Shown in pieces: positions 1 to 7,586 of a stretch of DNA of 34,614 nt. The position numbers were made by a program, and so were the translations under genes. This DNA is from DSBX01 sp046484845. Lineage in GTDB: Bacteria; Hydrothermota; Tepidihabitantia; Tepidihabitantales; Tepidihabitantaceae. Location: the NCBI GenBank assembly GCA_046484845.1, contig JAWOIB010000160.1, positions 1 to 34,614 on the forward strand, given 5' to 3'. The notes below the pieces were generated by a model. The model was not told the origin of the DNA, searched no databases, and saw only the letters and a list, made by a program, of their open reading frames with translations. Each line of letters opens with the position of its first letter. The stretch's first letter is position 1.

Positions 1-2
1 CT

Positions 3-130
3 ATTACCGACCTTCAGTCGGGAGTGATGCAGATCTCTGTTTCTGCCGATGGAACACGTCTTGCATTCAATGCTCTCAATCGCGGGTTACCGGACATCTT
101 TTTAATCCGGTCACCGTTCGACCGCAGAAT
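3..130 (+). pseudogene. PD40/TolB-like repeat protein, broken C-terminal fragment
   Basis: The plus-strand frame starting at base 3 is open from the window edge to a TGA at 192-194. Its first ~42 residues read like one blade of a PD40/TolB-type beta-propeller: an SADGTRLAF core followed by DIFLIRSPFDRR. This matches the usual pattern of a serine/aspartate-glycine turn and then a DI(F/Y) strand. Resemblance stops near base 125-135. Beyond that the frame only reads antisense through the DUF305-type fragment on the minus strand, so the last ~20 codons are probably not native. Such proteins are secreted or periplasmic repeat proteins. The 5' part lies outside the window. I read this as a gene cut by recombination, or an assembly join. 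Confidence 0.55.
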
Positions 131-274
131 GGACCCCGCCATGATGAAGATCATGAACAAGCGAGTTTGGCTAAACCACACATGGCTAAGCTGATAGGTG
201 TTCAGGTACATCAAGCCAAACATCAGAGTTGCAGACACAGCGATCATTAAGATGAAATTTCTGTACGGATGCAT
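14..274 (-). pseudogene. DUF305-type membrane protein, N-terminal fragment fused to foreign sequence
   Basis: The first ~47 residues (MHPYRNFILMIAV, then MFGLMYLNTY and the FSQTRLFMIFIMAG stretch) resemble the N-terminal membrane segments of DUF305 proteins. These are small His/Met-rich proteins often found near metal or sulfur genes. A Shine-Dalgarno-like AGGAG lies just upstream of the ATG at 274. After about residue 47 the similarity stops. The remaining ~39 residues are antisense to the PD40 fragment on the other strand, so the conserved His/Met-bearing DUF305 core is missing. The gene is therefore truncated at about 125-135. It could still make a short membrane peptide, but I consider it a broken gene or a contig-join artefact. 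Confidence 0.55.
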
Positions 275-305
275 TAATCTCTCCTATGGTGACCAACTTG
301 TTATC

Positions 306-393
306 AGGCGTCAGAAGTGACGCCTAAACCCTCGTTTACGATTAAGACCGTCATACTTGACGTGTTGTACCCTTTTGGGGAGGTTAGGCGTCA
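306..393. promoter_or_regulatory. Repeated AGGCGTCA inverted/direct repeats upstream of the DUF305 fragment
   Basis: AGGCGTCA (306-313) and TGACGCCT (318-325) form a perfect 8-bp inverted repeat with a GAAG spacer. AGGCGTCA recurs at 386-393, inside a 13-base stretch TTAGGCGTCACTT that matches the complement of the right arm and its flank. The repeats lie upstream of the minus-strand start at 274. Read on the minus strand, a weak -10-like TGATAA follows the palindrome. Three copies of one octamer suggest an operator. No regulator gene is visible nearby. Confidence 0.4.
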
Positions 394-498
394 CTTTTCG
401 ACGGGTTCCCTCTGCGACCTTTTCAATTCTCTCTCATCGCATGGTTCTTCTTGTCAACAGTTTCTGCAGATGACGAACATTTTTCGAAAGAGAACGCT

Positions 499-544
499 CC
501 GGTTCGGCGGCGGCGGGCGCGCCAGCGGCGTCCGCTGGAACCGG
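499..544 (-). terminator. Hairpin after the sulfur operon (probable terminator)
   Basis: CCAGCGG (522-528) and CCGCTGG (532-538) form a perfect 7-bp stem with a 3-base loop. An outer pair, CCGGTTC (499-505) with GAACCGG (538-544), could replace or partly extend it. It lies about 50 bases past the stop of the last minus-strand gene (590). There is no clear U-tract, so rho-independent activity is uncertain. Confidence 0.4.
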
Positions 545-589
545 TCATCATACAGCACACCGGGAGTAATGGTCTTTTCCTCCAGGATG

Positions 590-1177
590 TTACAAGCCGG
601 CCCGCTCCAGCCAATACAGCACGAAGAAGATGAGCGCTGCAACGGGGATGACGATTACCCAGTCATTGACTTTGAGCAAGCGCGGGAAGGTCAGGTCGCC
701 AAAATCGCCTTTCATCAGGATGCCCTGTCTGAGTCGCGGGTAAACTGCCGCAAAGAGACCGGAACCGACTATAATCCCCGCCAGTCCTCCGACCAGGGCG
801 TCCAACGCGCCGTTACCGATAGCGCCCGCAATGGTGCCGGGACAGTAGCCCAGTACCGCGAAGCCTACCCCGAAAATCGATCCGCCAATCAGGTTCTTGC
901 CCGCAGAGCCTGATTTGGGAGCAAGCTTCACCCAGCCCAGGGTCTTCATTGCATAGATACCAATCATTCCGACCAGGACTGCGGAGAGCATGATCTTCAC
1001 GACGGTGAAATCGGTGAGCAGTAGTTGCCCGATAATCACGTCATACTTTGTCGCGCCGCCTTTCTGAAGCAGAAAGCCGAACGCAATACCGAACGCCAAT
1101 CCCCAGAGCAGGGGCGATATGTCTCTCTTTGGTACGGGTGTCCGCATGGGCTTGTCCAAGGATTCGTTTGTTGGCAT
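590..1177 (-). CDS. YeeE/YedE-family transporter subunit (second half)
   Basis: This 195-residue inner-membrane protein has the family's GVGFAVLGYCPGT signature around residues 103-115, with the conserved cysteine at C112. Several hydrophobic helices span about residues 22-190. YeeE/YedE proteins take up thiosulfate or related sulfur compounds through membrane-embedded cysteines. Full-length members are about 350 residues. This gene and the 172-residue gene just upstream (12 bases between them) look like the two halves encoded separately. The start at 1177 has a strong AGGAGGGG Shine-Dalgarno. It is the last gene of the minus-strand operon, and a hairpin lies downstream. The substrate (thiosulfate, sulfide, persulfide or selenium compounds) cannot be read from sequence. 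Confidence 0.85.
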   Translation of the reverse strand: MPTNESLDKPMRTPVPKRDISPLLWGLAFGIAFGFLLQKGGATKYDVIIGQLLLTDFTVVKIMLSAVLVGMIGIYAMKTLGWVKLAPKSGSAGKNLIGGSIFGVGFAVLGYCPGTIAGAIGNGALDALVGGLAGIIVGSGLFAAVYPRLRQGILMKGDFGDLTFPRLLKVNDWVIVIPVAALIFFVLYWLERAGL

Positions 1178-1189
1178 GTTCCCCTCCTG

Positions 1190-1708
1190 CTAACCGATGA
1201 AGGTGAAGATAATGTGCGCGGTCAGGATGCCGCCAATGAAGAAGCATATCGCCGAAATCCAGCTTGAAACGGCAAGCTGTAGCGTTCCGCTGATACCATG
1301 CCCGCTGGTGCATCCGTCCGCCCATCGCGCACCAAAACCGATGCAAGCGCCGCCAACCAGCGCGACGATGACGCGCAGTAACGCGTTGCCGCCAAAGGCA
1401 GCTTCCCAGGATGAAGGAACCCACTGCCAGCGAAAATCACCGGACAGCAGCGCCGAGATCAGCGAGCCGAGGATAACGCCCGACACCAGCATCCATTGCC
1501 AGTCGACGGCAAGCCCGATCTTCCGGTAGTAAGGCTTCAGGTCAACCTTCTTCCTCGAAAACAGTTTTTCAATCATGCCGCTGGTCTTGGCAAAGCTTGT
1601 TGAACATGCGAGCGGTTTTCTGGAGATGAGGAAGCTGAGCCAGCTCAGGATGCCGATGCCAATCCCAACTGCATAGGGTGACCAGCGCACTTGTGTCAAG
1701 AATTCCAT
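1190..1708 (-). CDS. YeeE/YedE-family transporter subunit (first half)
   Basis: This 172-residue membrane protein has two family cysteine motifs: ACSTSF near C35 and ARWADGCTSGHGISG with C133. With C112 of the following gene, that gives the three cysteines expected along the YeeE transport path, now divided over two polypeptides. Predicted helices occupy about residues 11-30, 70-90, 108-128 and 145-170. The charged stretch at 48-63 (KLFSRKKVDLK) is probably cytoplasmic. AAAGGAGG precedes the ATG at 1708. It lies 18 bases after the MBL/rhodanese gene, so the two are almost certainly cotranscribed. Family known, substrate inferred: a reduced sulfur compound handed between the transporter and the rhodanese-bearing enzyme. 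Confidence 0.85.
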   Translation of the reverse strand: MEFLTQVRWSPYAVGIGIGILSWLSFLISRKPLACSTSFAKTSGMIEKLFSRKKVDLKPYYRKIGLAVDWQWMLVSGVILGSLISALLSGDFRWQWVPSSWEAAFGGNALLRVIVALVGGACIGFGARWADGCTSGHGISGTLQLAVSSWISAICFFIGGILTAHIIFTFIG

Positions 1709-1726
1709 CAGTCTGTCCTCCTTTGG

Positions 1727-3178
1727 CTACTCTGCAGCCTGGTGTTCTTCTGCCTCAGCGAAGTCCGTGAAGAACCTGGAGCCATGCGGGTTGACACAAA
1801 CCCGGCAGTCCCGGATGTACCCGGCAGCGTGATAGCCGGTCAATCCTCCGGCGACATTATGGACATCGTTGAAGCCATGCTGTTTGAGAATGCTGACGCC
1901 GAGCGTGGAGCGATTCCCCGAGCTGCAGATGAGGACGGTCTTCTTGTCCTTGTTCAGCTCATGGTGGCGGGTGCGCAACTCGGCCACCGGGATGTTGATG
2001 GCGCCTTTGATATGGGTATCCGCATACTCAGGCTCTGCTCGTACGTCCAGCAGCACAAATTCGGTTGTCCCGGTAATCATATCGTGCAGGTCCTCAACTG
2101 AAGTCAGCTCGATCTGACTGGTCCTTAGTCCCGCCACGGCCCAGGCGACCATGCCGCCATCCAGATGACCCACAATCCTGTCCAGACCGACCCGGCGTGC
2201 CCAGGTAGTGGCTTCCAGTGCCTTTTCATAGTCATCCGCAATCAGCAGAATATCCTTGTCCGGCGGCAATACCCAGCCGGCAAAAGTCGGGAAGTTGCTG
2301 TTGAGATCAAGATGCCAGACGCCGGGTATGTGCTGGCCGGCGAAGGCGTGATAACCACGGACGTCGAGCAGTACAGTATCGGCGGCGCTCATGCGTTCCT
2401 TGAACTGGCCCGGGCCCAGTTCCTTCATATCGGGCAGGGCGGTAACCAGAGCAGGTCCATGGCGGTTGATGTCGCTGCAGCGGCTGAAATGATCCGGGGC
2501 CGGGGGCATGTCCTGCGTGAGCGATTCGACAAACACGGCTTCGTCCTTGATTTGGAGAACCGGGTTGAAGTTGCGTTCGTAGCCGATGGTGGTGCGCCAT
2601 TTCGCGCCCACCGCACGACCGCACAGGGAACCCGCGCCATGCGCCGGATAGACTTCGACGTAATCAGGCAGCTTCAGCAGTTTGCCGTGCAGACTGTGGT
2701 AGAGTTTCCGCGCCAGTTCCTCCGCCTTGCCGGGAAAGAGGTCCGGCCTTCCCACATCCCCGACAAAGAGCGTGTCGCCGACAAACACGCCGATCGGGCT
2801 GTCCGACCGGGATTTGTCGATCACGACATAGCTGAGATGCTCCGGGGTATGACCGGGGGTTTCCAATACCTGGAGAAGCATATCCTCCAGCTCTATGGAA
2901 TCGCCTTCAGACAGGGCCACGTGGTCGAAGGTACACTTCGCCGATTCCGCTACGTAGATTCTCGCACCGGTTCTTCTCGCCAGGTCCATGTGCCCCGAGA
3001 TGAAATCAGCATGAAGATGGGTCTCAAGAATGTGGGTGATTTGCACCCCCATCGTCCGGGCTTCGGTGATGTAGACATCGATATCCCGCTGAGGGTCGAT
3101 GACAGCGCAGGAGTTCTTTCCCGCGAGAAGGTAAGAACTGTGAGCGATCTTACCGACGAAGAAGTGCTTGAGCAGCAT
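1727..3178 (-). CDS. MBL-fold hydrolase with two rhodanese domains (persulfide dioxygenase-like)
   Basis: This is a cytoplasmic enzyme of 483 residues. Residues 1-240 form a metallo-beta-lactamase domain of the ETHE1/glyoxalase-II type. Metal-site motifs are THLHAD (H54, H56, D58), TPGHTPEH (H110), GDTLFVGD (D135) and PAHGAGS. Two rhodanese domains follow. The first, about 255-355, has no cysteine in its active loop (LLIADDYEKA) and is probably structural. The second, about 360-460, has the active loop CSSGNRS with C418 as the expected persulfide carrier. Relatives oxidise glutathione or low-molecular-weight persulfides to sulfite. The place between an SLC13 permease and a split YeeE transporter supports a role in sulfane-sulfur handling. 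AAAGGAGAG precedes the ATG at 3178. Exact substrate is inference. Confidence 0.85.
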   Translation of the reverse strand: MLLKHFFVGKIAHSSYLLAGKNSCAVIDPQRDIDVYITEARTMGVQITHILETHLHADFISGHMDLARRTGARIYVAESAKCTFDHVALSEGDSIELEDMLLQVLETPGHTPEHLSYVVIDKSRSDSPIGVFVGDTLFVGDVGRPDLFPGKAEELARKLYHSLHGKLLKLPDYVEVYPAHGAGSLCGRAVGAKWRTTIGYERNFNPVLQIKDEAVFVESLTQDMPPAPDHFSRCSDINRHGPALVTALPDMKELGPGQFKERMSAADTVLLDVRGYHAFAGQHIPGVWHLDLNSNFPTFAGWVLPPDKDILLIADDYEKALEATTWARRVGLDRIVGHLDGGMVAWAVAGLRTSQIELTSVEDLHDMITGTTEFVLLDVRAEPEYADTHIKGAINIPVAELRTRHHELNKDKKTVLICSSGNRSTLGVSILKQHGFNDVHNVAGGLTGYHAAGYIRDCRVCVNPHGSRFFTDFAEAEEHQAAE

Positions 3179-3204
3179 GAGGTCTCTCCTTTAGTTTCTG
3201 CTAT

Positions 3205-4998
3205 TCATAGATAGAAAAGGTAAAATACAGACACGACAACCACAAGAAACAGCAAGGTCATTCCGCCGCCGGCCTTGAGATAATCTGCATTACGATATCC
3301 GCCGGGGGACATCAGCAAAGCATTGACCTGGTGGGTGGGCAGAATAAAGGAATTTGCCGCACACACTGCTGCCAGCAAAGCCAGGGGACGGGGATCGAGT
3401 CCACCAATCTGCGCCATGCTCATGACCAACGGGGCCAGCACCACAATCGCACCTACATTGGACATGAACAGCGAAAACAGGGTGGACAGAACCGCAACGG
3501 CCAGAAGGATAAGCGCCGGATGCCCCCCCTGAACCAGCGACATCAATTTCTCTGCCAGGAAAGCTGCGGTTCCGGTCTTCTGCATGGCGACCCCCAGCGG
3601 AATAAGCCCGGCGAGGAGGAAAACAACCTTCCACTCGATGGCTTGATAGGCTTCCTGGATTGTGAGCACCCGGGTCAGTACCATGGCGATGGCGCCGGTG
3701 AAGAATGCCAGCGAGATGGGAGCGCCGGTCATCGCCAAGCCAATGGCGCACAGGAAACAGAGCGCGGCCACCCAGATTCTTGAGGGCGTCTGCTTCTTTT
3801 CGACCGTGAACGGTGTCGCCACCACAAAGCCGGAATTCGTCTTCAGATCGCCTATATTCTTCCACAGACCATGGACAATCATTGTGTCGCCGGGAAGTAT
3901 CTGACGGTCTGAGAAATCACCCCGTATCTCTTCTCCCTTGCTGAACATCATCACCGGCTCCACGGCATACCGTTTGCGAAGTGAGAACTGGCGAATGGTC
4001 TGACCAATCATTTCCGAACGGGGCGGGATAATGACTTCTGCAAAACCGGCGCGCTCCGGGTCGTTGAGACCGGAAAAGCGCTCAGCCTGTTCTTGATGTA
4101 TCAGGTTGTGGGCGGAGGCGAATCTCTTCACATCTGCTTCGTTGCCCAGGAGCGCCAGCTCCTGCCCTGCCGCGAACTTCGCTTCTCGCCAAGGCGCGTA
4201 TTCCGCCTCCCTGCCTTGCGAGATACCCAGGATATTCAGATTGAACCTGCCCCATACACCCGACTGCTCGGTCGTCTTGCCTGCCAATGCGCTGTCCGGG
4301 GGAATGGCATAGTGCCAGATATGATGCGGCAGATGCAGTGCTTCAATGAGTTTGTCCTGTTCCGATACTGATTCGCCCGGAGATTCAGAATGAGGTAGCA
4401 CGAATCTGCCAAACAGGAAGAAGAAGCCAATTCCAGAGAGCAGCAACAGAATACCCACCGGAGTCACGCTGAATAATCCATAGGGCGCCAAGTCAGCGCT
4501 GCGAAGCAGGTCGTTGATCAGAATCAGCGGGCCTGAACCTACCATGGTCAATGTGCCGCCCACTATGGCCGCAAATCCTATCGGCATGATCAAAGCCGAT
4601 GCCGGGATTCTTTCCCGGCGTGAGATATTGAGAATGCCCGGCAGGAAAAGCGCCGCCGCTCCGATGTTCTGTATAAGCCCGGAGAGCAGCCCCACCGATA
4701 GGGACATTGCCCCAATCACGCTCGACTTTCTGGTTCCCACTCGTTCCAAGACTGCGCGTGAAAACCGATCCATGATGCCGGTCTTGGCAATGCCCTGTCC
4801 CAGAATCATGACGGCTATCATAGCGATCACGGCGTTGCTCGAAAAACCGGAGAGCGCTTCCTGCGGCGTCAGCACGCCGGTCCATCCCAACGCCAGCATA
4901 CAGACAATGGCCACAACGTCGATGCGGACAACCTCAAGAACGAGCAGGATCGCAGTAGCGACGAGGATAATCAGAACAGTGATGATGGCTGGATCCAT
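3205..4998 (-). CDS. SLC13/DASS-family anion permease with RCK-C (TrkA-C) domains
   Basis: This 597-residue membrane transporter has an N-terminal helix bundle (about 1-205, including GFSSNAVIAMIAVMILGQG), a soluble middle section of about 210-385 that looks like tandem RCK-C domains, and a C-terminal bundle (about 405-597) with the SNVGAIVVLAP motif typical of SLC13-type permeases. Characterised relatives move sulfate, dicarboxylates or related anions with sodium. RCK-C insertions are common in prokaryotic sulfate-associated members. It is the first gene of a four-gene minus-strand operon, 26 bases before the MBL/rhodanese gene, so exporting the oxidised product (sulfite or sulfate) or importing a sulfur anion is plausible. 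The Shine-Dalgarno is weak. A start further upstream was not seen. Confidence 0.85.
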   Translation of the reverse strand: MDPAIITVLIILVATAILLVLEVVRIDVVAIVCMLALGWTGVLTPQEALSGFSSNAVIAMIAVMILGQGIAKTGIMDRFSRAVLERVGTRKSSVIGAMSLSVGLLSGLIQNIGAAALFLPGILNISRRERIPASALIMPIGFAAIVGGTLTMVGSGPLILINDLLRSADLAPYGLFSVTPVGILLLLSGIGFFFLFGRFVLPHSESPGESVSEQDKLIEALHLPHHIWHYAIPPDSALAGKTTEQSGVWGRFNLNILGISQGREAEYAPWREAKFAAGQELALLGNEADVKRFASAHNLIHQEQAERFSGLNDPERAGFAEVIIPPRSEMIGQTIRQFSLRKRYAVEPVMMFSKGEEIRGDFSDRQILPGDTMIVHGLWKNIGDLKTNSGFVVATPFTVEKKQTPSRIWVAALCFLCAIGLAMTGAPISLAFFTGAIAMVLTRVLTIQEAYQAIEWKVVFLLAGLIPLGVAMQKTGTAAFLAEKLMSLVQGGHPALILLAVAVLSTLFSLFMSNVGAIVVLAPLVMSMAQIGGLDPRPLALLAAVCAANSFILPTHQVNALLMSPGGYRNADYLKAGGGMTLLFLVVVVSVFYLFYL

Positions 4999-5027
4999 AC
5001 TAGAAGCTCATTTCATAAGCACGGTTG

Positions 5028-5165
5028 TCACAGCGCGGGCATGAGGGAGGCATATCCTGCCTGAGCCTGTTGAAAGGCCGACCGGCACGTGTCGTTGCCA
5101 CCAGCCGGGCGGAACCTTTCCGGAAGCTCCCGTGTCAGCTTCGCCACTTCATCAACCGTCTTGAT
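5028..5165 (-). pseudogene. Possible antitoxin-like remnant without a start codon
   Basis: The minus-strand frame between two stops encodes about 45 residues beginning IKTVDEVAKLTRELPERFRP. This resembles the N-terminus of small antitoxins of the MKTVDE(L/V)-LP type, but an ATC sits where the ATG would be. After about 20 residues it runs into sequence containing CCTGAGCCTGTTGAAAGGCC, an intergenic motif seen in many bacterial genomes. It is probably a decayed end of a toxin-antitoxin gene. The match is short and could be chance. Confidence 0.2.
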
Positions 5166-5692
5166 CTTTCACCCCTCGTTTCCAGAATCAATATAGCCTC
5201 CTTCCGCCACCAAATCAAGCACAGGTGCGCGGACCGCCGGCTTCTCTGACCCGGGGATTCTCTTCGCCCCTGGCCTGATGGCCCGCAGTGAGCCGGATGA
5301 CTCCACCGAGCCACTGCCCGGACGGGATGCGGGATACTTTCCATACTTCTGAGCGATGTCAAGGCGCAACGCGGCTTTGCCGTGAGTGACCTGTTTCCAG
5401 GTCCCGGTGGCCAGTCGAGAGCGTCGGTTGACGATGAGCGACAGGCGCGGAACGACGAGTGCCGGATGCGCCGACGGGCGGCTCATAACTTGTGACGTGA
5501 AAGAACATGCTTGCCGGGTAAGAGGGAAGTGAGGGTACGCAGCTCGGCATCCGAATCTCAGCCAGAACGGAGTGGTCTAATCAGATAAGGGTAGGGTGCG
5601 CGCGGATGAGCGGTGCGAACCGCATCAAACGCATTGTCCGGATTGAAGCGGTGAAGTGCCACACCGGTGATGGGATAGACGGAAGGAGAGGG
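5166..5692. other. Intergenic stretch with no convincing gene
   Basis: About 530 bases between the minus-strand sulfur operon and the plus-strand genes. Open frames here are short, arginine/serine-rich and show no family motifs. A purine-rich GGAAGGAGAGGG at its right end is the ribosome binding site of the next gene. No tRNA or clear terminator was seen. Confidence 0.5.
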
Positions 5693-6256
5693 ATGAAGAA
5701 GAATGGCCGGGTTGCTGCGATTGCGGTTGCCTGCATCGGTATGAGTGTCGCAGCCGCTACGACCGGTTTGGTTGGCTTGGGGGTTATGGCCGGTGAACCT
5801 TCCGGGTTCAGCGCGGAGTTCTGGCTCGGCAATCATGTCGCAATTGCCGGCGGGCCAGGCCATGCGTACCTGTGGAACAGGGCCGGTGTTCACCTGCACG
5901 GTGACCCGCTGTTTCATACCGGCAGTCCTCTTCTCTCGCCAGTCGGATTCCTGCCGCTCCATGCGCGCGCAGGCGTTCGCGTCAGGCTCGCGAACGGTGT
6001 CGGCAATCCGAGGGAAGTGGGGCACAGAGTTCCATTCGGGGCGGAGTATGCGCTCCCCATCGTTCCGCCTGGCGTCTTCCCCGAACCGGCTCCAATCCTC
6101 GACTTTGCTCCGGCGATCGGCTTCAACGGCGCAGTCGGGTTTCGCCACTACTTCGGTCCACGCCGTCGAAAGCCGCAGGCAGGACCACCCTCATTTCAAC
6201 GAGTTGAAGGGACAGCGCCGCGATGTCGGGAAGAGTCCGTTGGAACATTGGCCTAG
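5693..6256 (+). CDS. Small outer-membrane beta-barrel-like protein
   Basis: This predicted secreted protein has 187 residues. Residues 1-33 (MKKNGRVAAIAVACIGMSVAAATTG onward) resemble a signal peptide. The mature part has alternating short strands rich in glycine and aromatic residues and ends near FNGAVGFRHYFG, a pattern typical of the last strand of small outer-membrane barrels. I chose the ATG at 5693 because GGAAGGAGAGGG lies directly upstream. An in-frame ATG at 5606 has no such site. After YFG the frame runs on for about 30 Arg/Pro-rich residues, where relatives usually stop, so a lost stop or a frameshift is possible. I know no function beyond a likely outer-membrane location. Confidence 0.55.
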   Translation: MKKNGRVAAIAVACIGMSVAAATTGLVGLGVMAGEPSGFSAEFWLGNHVAIAGGPGHAYLWNRAGVHLHGDPLFHTGSPLLSPVGFLPLHARAGVRVRLANGVGNPREVGHRVPFGAEYALPIVPPGVFPEPAPILDFAPAIGFNGAVGFRHYFGPRRRKPQAGPPSFQRVEGTAPRCREESVGTLA

Positions 6257-6316
6257 CATGCAGTTGCTCGAACGCCACAAGCGGTCGATGCCTCTCGGCG
6301 ATCAAGAAGGAGAGAT

Positions 6317-7144
6317 ATGATGAGCACGATTGCGACGAAAGACGGAACGCGGATCTACTACAAGGACTGGGGCACAGGACCGCCGGTGGTGTTCAGCCAC
6401 GGCTGGCCTCTCAGTGCGGACAGCTGGGAGGCCCAGATGGTGTTCCTGGCCGCCAACGGTTATCGCTGCATTGCCCATGACCGTCGGGGCCATGGCCGGT
6501 CGAGCCAGCCCTGGAATGGCAACGAGATGGACACCTATGCCGACGACCTCTCGGAGCTTGTCGAAACGCTCAAGCTGAAGGACGCCGTCCTGGTCGGCTT
6601 CTCGGCAGGCGGCGGCGAGGTGGCGCGCTACATCGGCCGCCACGGCACGAAGCGGATAGCCAAGGCCGCACTGATATCCGCCGTCCCGCCGCTGATGCTG
6701 AAAACTGCGGCCAATCCCGGCGGCTTGCCGATGGCGGTCTTCGATGACATCCGCCAGGGCTGCCTCACCGATCGCTCGCAATTCTACAAGGACCTTGCCA
6801 GCGGCCCGTTCTTCGGGGCCAACCGGTCCGGCGCCAAGGTCTCGCAGGGCATGATTGACTCGTTCTGGCTGCAGGGAATGCAGGCCGGTCACAAGAATAC
6901 CTTCGATTGCATCAAGGCGTTCTCCGAGACGGATTTCACCGAAGACCTCAAGAAGTTCGACGTGCCGACGTTAATCCTTCATGGCGACGACGACCAGGTT
7001 GTGCCGATCGGCGCTGCGGCCCTCAGTTCAGCGAAGCTGGTCCGGAACGCGACCCTGAAAATCTACGCGGGCGCGCCCCACGGTCTCGCGGACACGCACA
7101 AAGACCAGCTTAACGCCGACCTGCTGGCGTTCCTTAAGACATGA
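6317..7144 (+). CDS. Alpha/beta hydrolase (arylesterase / non-heme haloperoxidase type)
   Basis: This 275-residue soluble hydrolase has a recognisable catalytic triad: S96 in GFSAGGGEVARY, D224 in HGDDDQ and H255 in GAPHGL. The N-terminal TKDGTRIYYKDWG stretch, HGWPLS oxyanion-hole region and DRRGHGRSS motif match cofactor-free chloroperoxidases and arylesterases, which hydrolyse esters and can perhydrolyse acids with peroxide. The start ATG-ATG is preceded by AAGGAGAG; either methionine could be used. Length fits the family. A hairpin follows 10 bases after the stop, so it is probably transcribed apart from the ferritin/SOD pair, although the peroxide link makes a shared oxidative-stress theme attractive. 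Physiological substrate unknown. Confidence 0.85.
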   Translation: MMSTIATKDGTRIYYKDWGTGPPVVFSHGWPLSADSWEAQMVFLAANGYRCIAHDRRGHGRSSQPWNGNEMDTYADDLSELVETLKLKDAVLVGFSAGGGEVARYIGRHGTKRIAKAALISAVPPLMLKTAANPGGLPMAVFDDIRQGCLTDRSQFYKDLASGPFFGANRSGAKVSQGMIDSFWLQGMQAGHKNTFDCIKAFSETDFTEDLKKFDVPTLILHGDDDQVVPIGAAALSSAKLVRNATLKIYAGAPHGLADTHKDQLNADLLAFLKT

Positions 7145-7154
7145 AGTGGCTTTG

Positions 7155-7181
7155 CCGGCGCCGCCTGGCTGGTGGCGCCGG
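7155..7181 (+). terminator. GC-rich hairpin after the hydrolase gene
   Basis: CCGGCGCCGCC (7155-7165) pairs with GGTGGCGCCGG (7171-7181). This gives 11 pairs including one G-U, with a 5-base loop, 10 bases after the stop codon at 7144. No U-tract follows, so it may be a processing or rho-linked 3' structure. Confidence 0.45.
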
Positions 7182-7265
7182 GATAACCAACGGGCCGCAG
7201 ACGACGCGTCGCTGCAGGGTAACGTTGGACGGAAGCACAAAGAGAAACATGAAGGGAGAATGAGC

Positions 7266-7586
7266 ATGCCAGAATTCGGAACGCCCTTTTCAGGGCTGGC
7301 AAACGACAGAAAACTCACGAATCAGGAGCTCATCAGAGCAATTCGTTTCTCGGTGGCCGCAGAGTACGAAGCGATCCAGTTGTACATGCAACTTGCCGAG
7401 TCAACCGGCAACAAGCTCGCCGCGGAAGTGCTTAAGGACATAGCGGACGAGGAACGTGTACATGTTGGAGAATTCCTGAGGTTGCTCCGCGAGCTTGCCC
7501 CCGACGAAGAGAAGTTCTATGCCCAAGGGGCAGAAGAAGTCGAAGAAGAGATGGCGAAATCGAAAAGGAAGGGACAAAGAAGATGA
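7266..7586 (+). CDS. Ferritin-like / rubrerythrin-type diiron protein
   Basis: This 106-residue protein consists of two long helices with diiron ligand motifs AAEYEAIQLY (E33) and DIADEERVH (E62 or E63 with H66). It resembles the short ferritin-like family whose members in some archaea and bacteria are cargo of encapsulin shells, where they oxidise and store iron as multimers. The N-terminal PEFGTPFSGLA and the PDEEKFYAQG segment fit that family. No encapsulin shell gene is in the window, and the basic C-terminal tail (KSKRKGQRR) is not an obvious shell-targeting peptide. I chose the ATG at 7266, about 7 bases after AGGGAG; the ATG at 7260 is too close to it. Its stop overlaps the superoxide dismutase start by 4 bases, implying translational coupling. 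Confidence 0.8.
   Translation: MPEFGTPFSGLANDRKLTNQELIRAIRFSVAAEYEAIQLYMQLAESTGNKLAAEVLKDIADEERVHVGEFLRLLRELAPDEEKFYAQGAEEVEEEMAKSKRKGQRR

Noticed and set aside
2165..3214. Plus-strand 349-codon open frame opposite the MBL/rhodanese gene
   Set aside because: It is the complement of a gene with intact metal and rhodanese motifs and shows no family features or ribosome binding site.
7155..7181. Hairpin as part of a riboswitch for the ferritin/SOD pair
   Set aside because: It is a single stem close to the preceding stop with no recognisable conserved ligand-binding core; a 3'-end structure is simpler.
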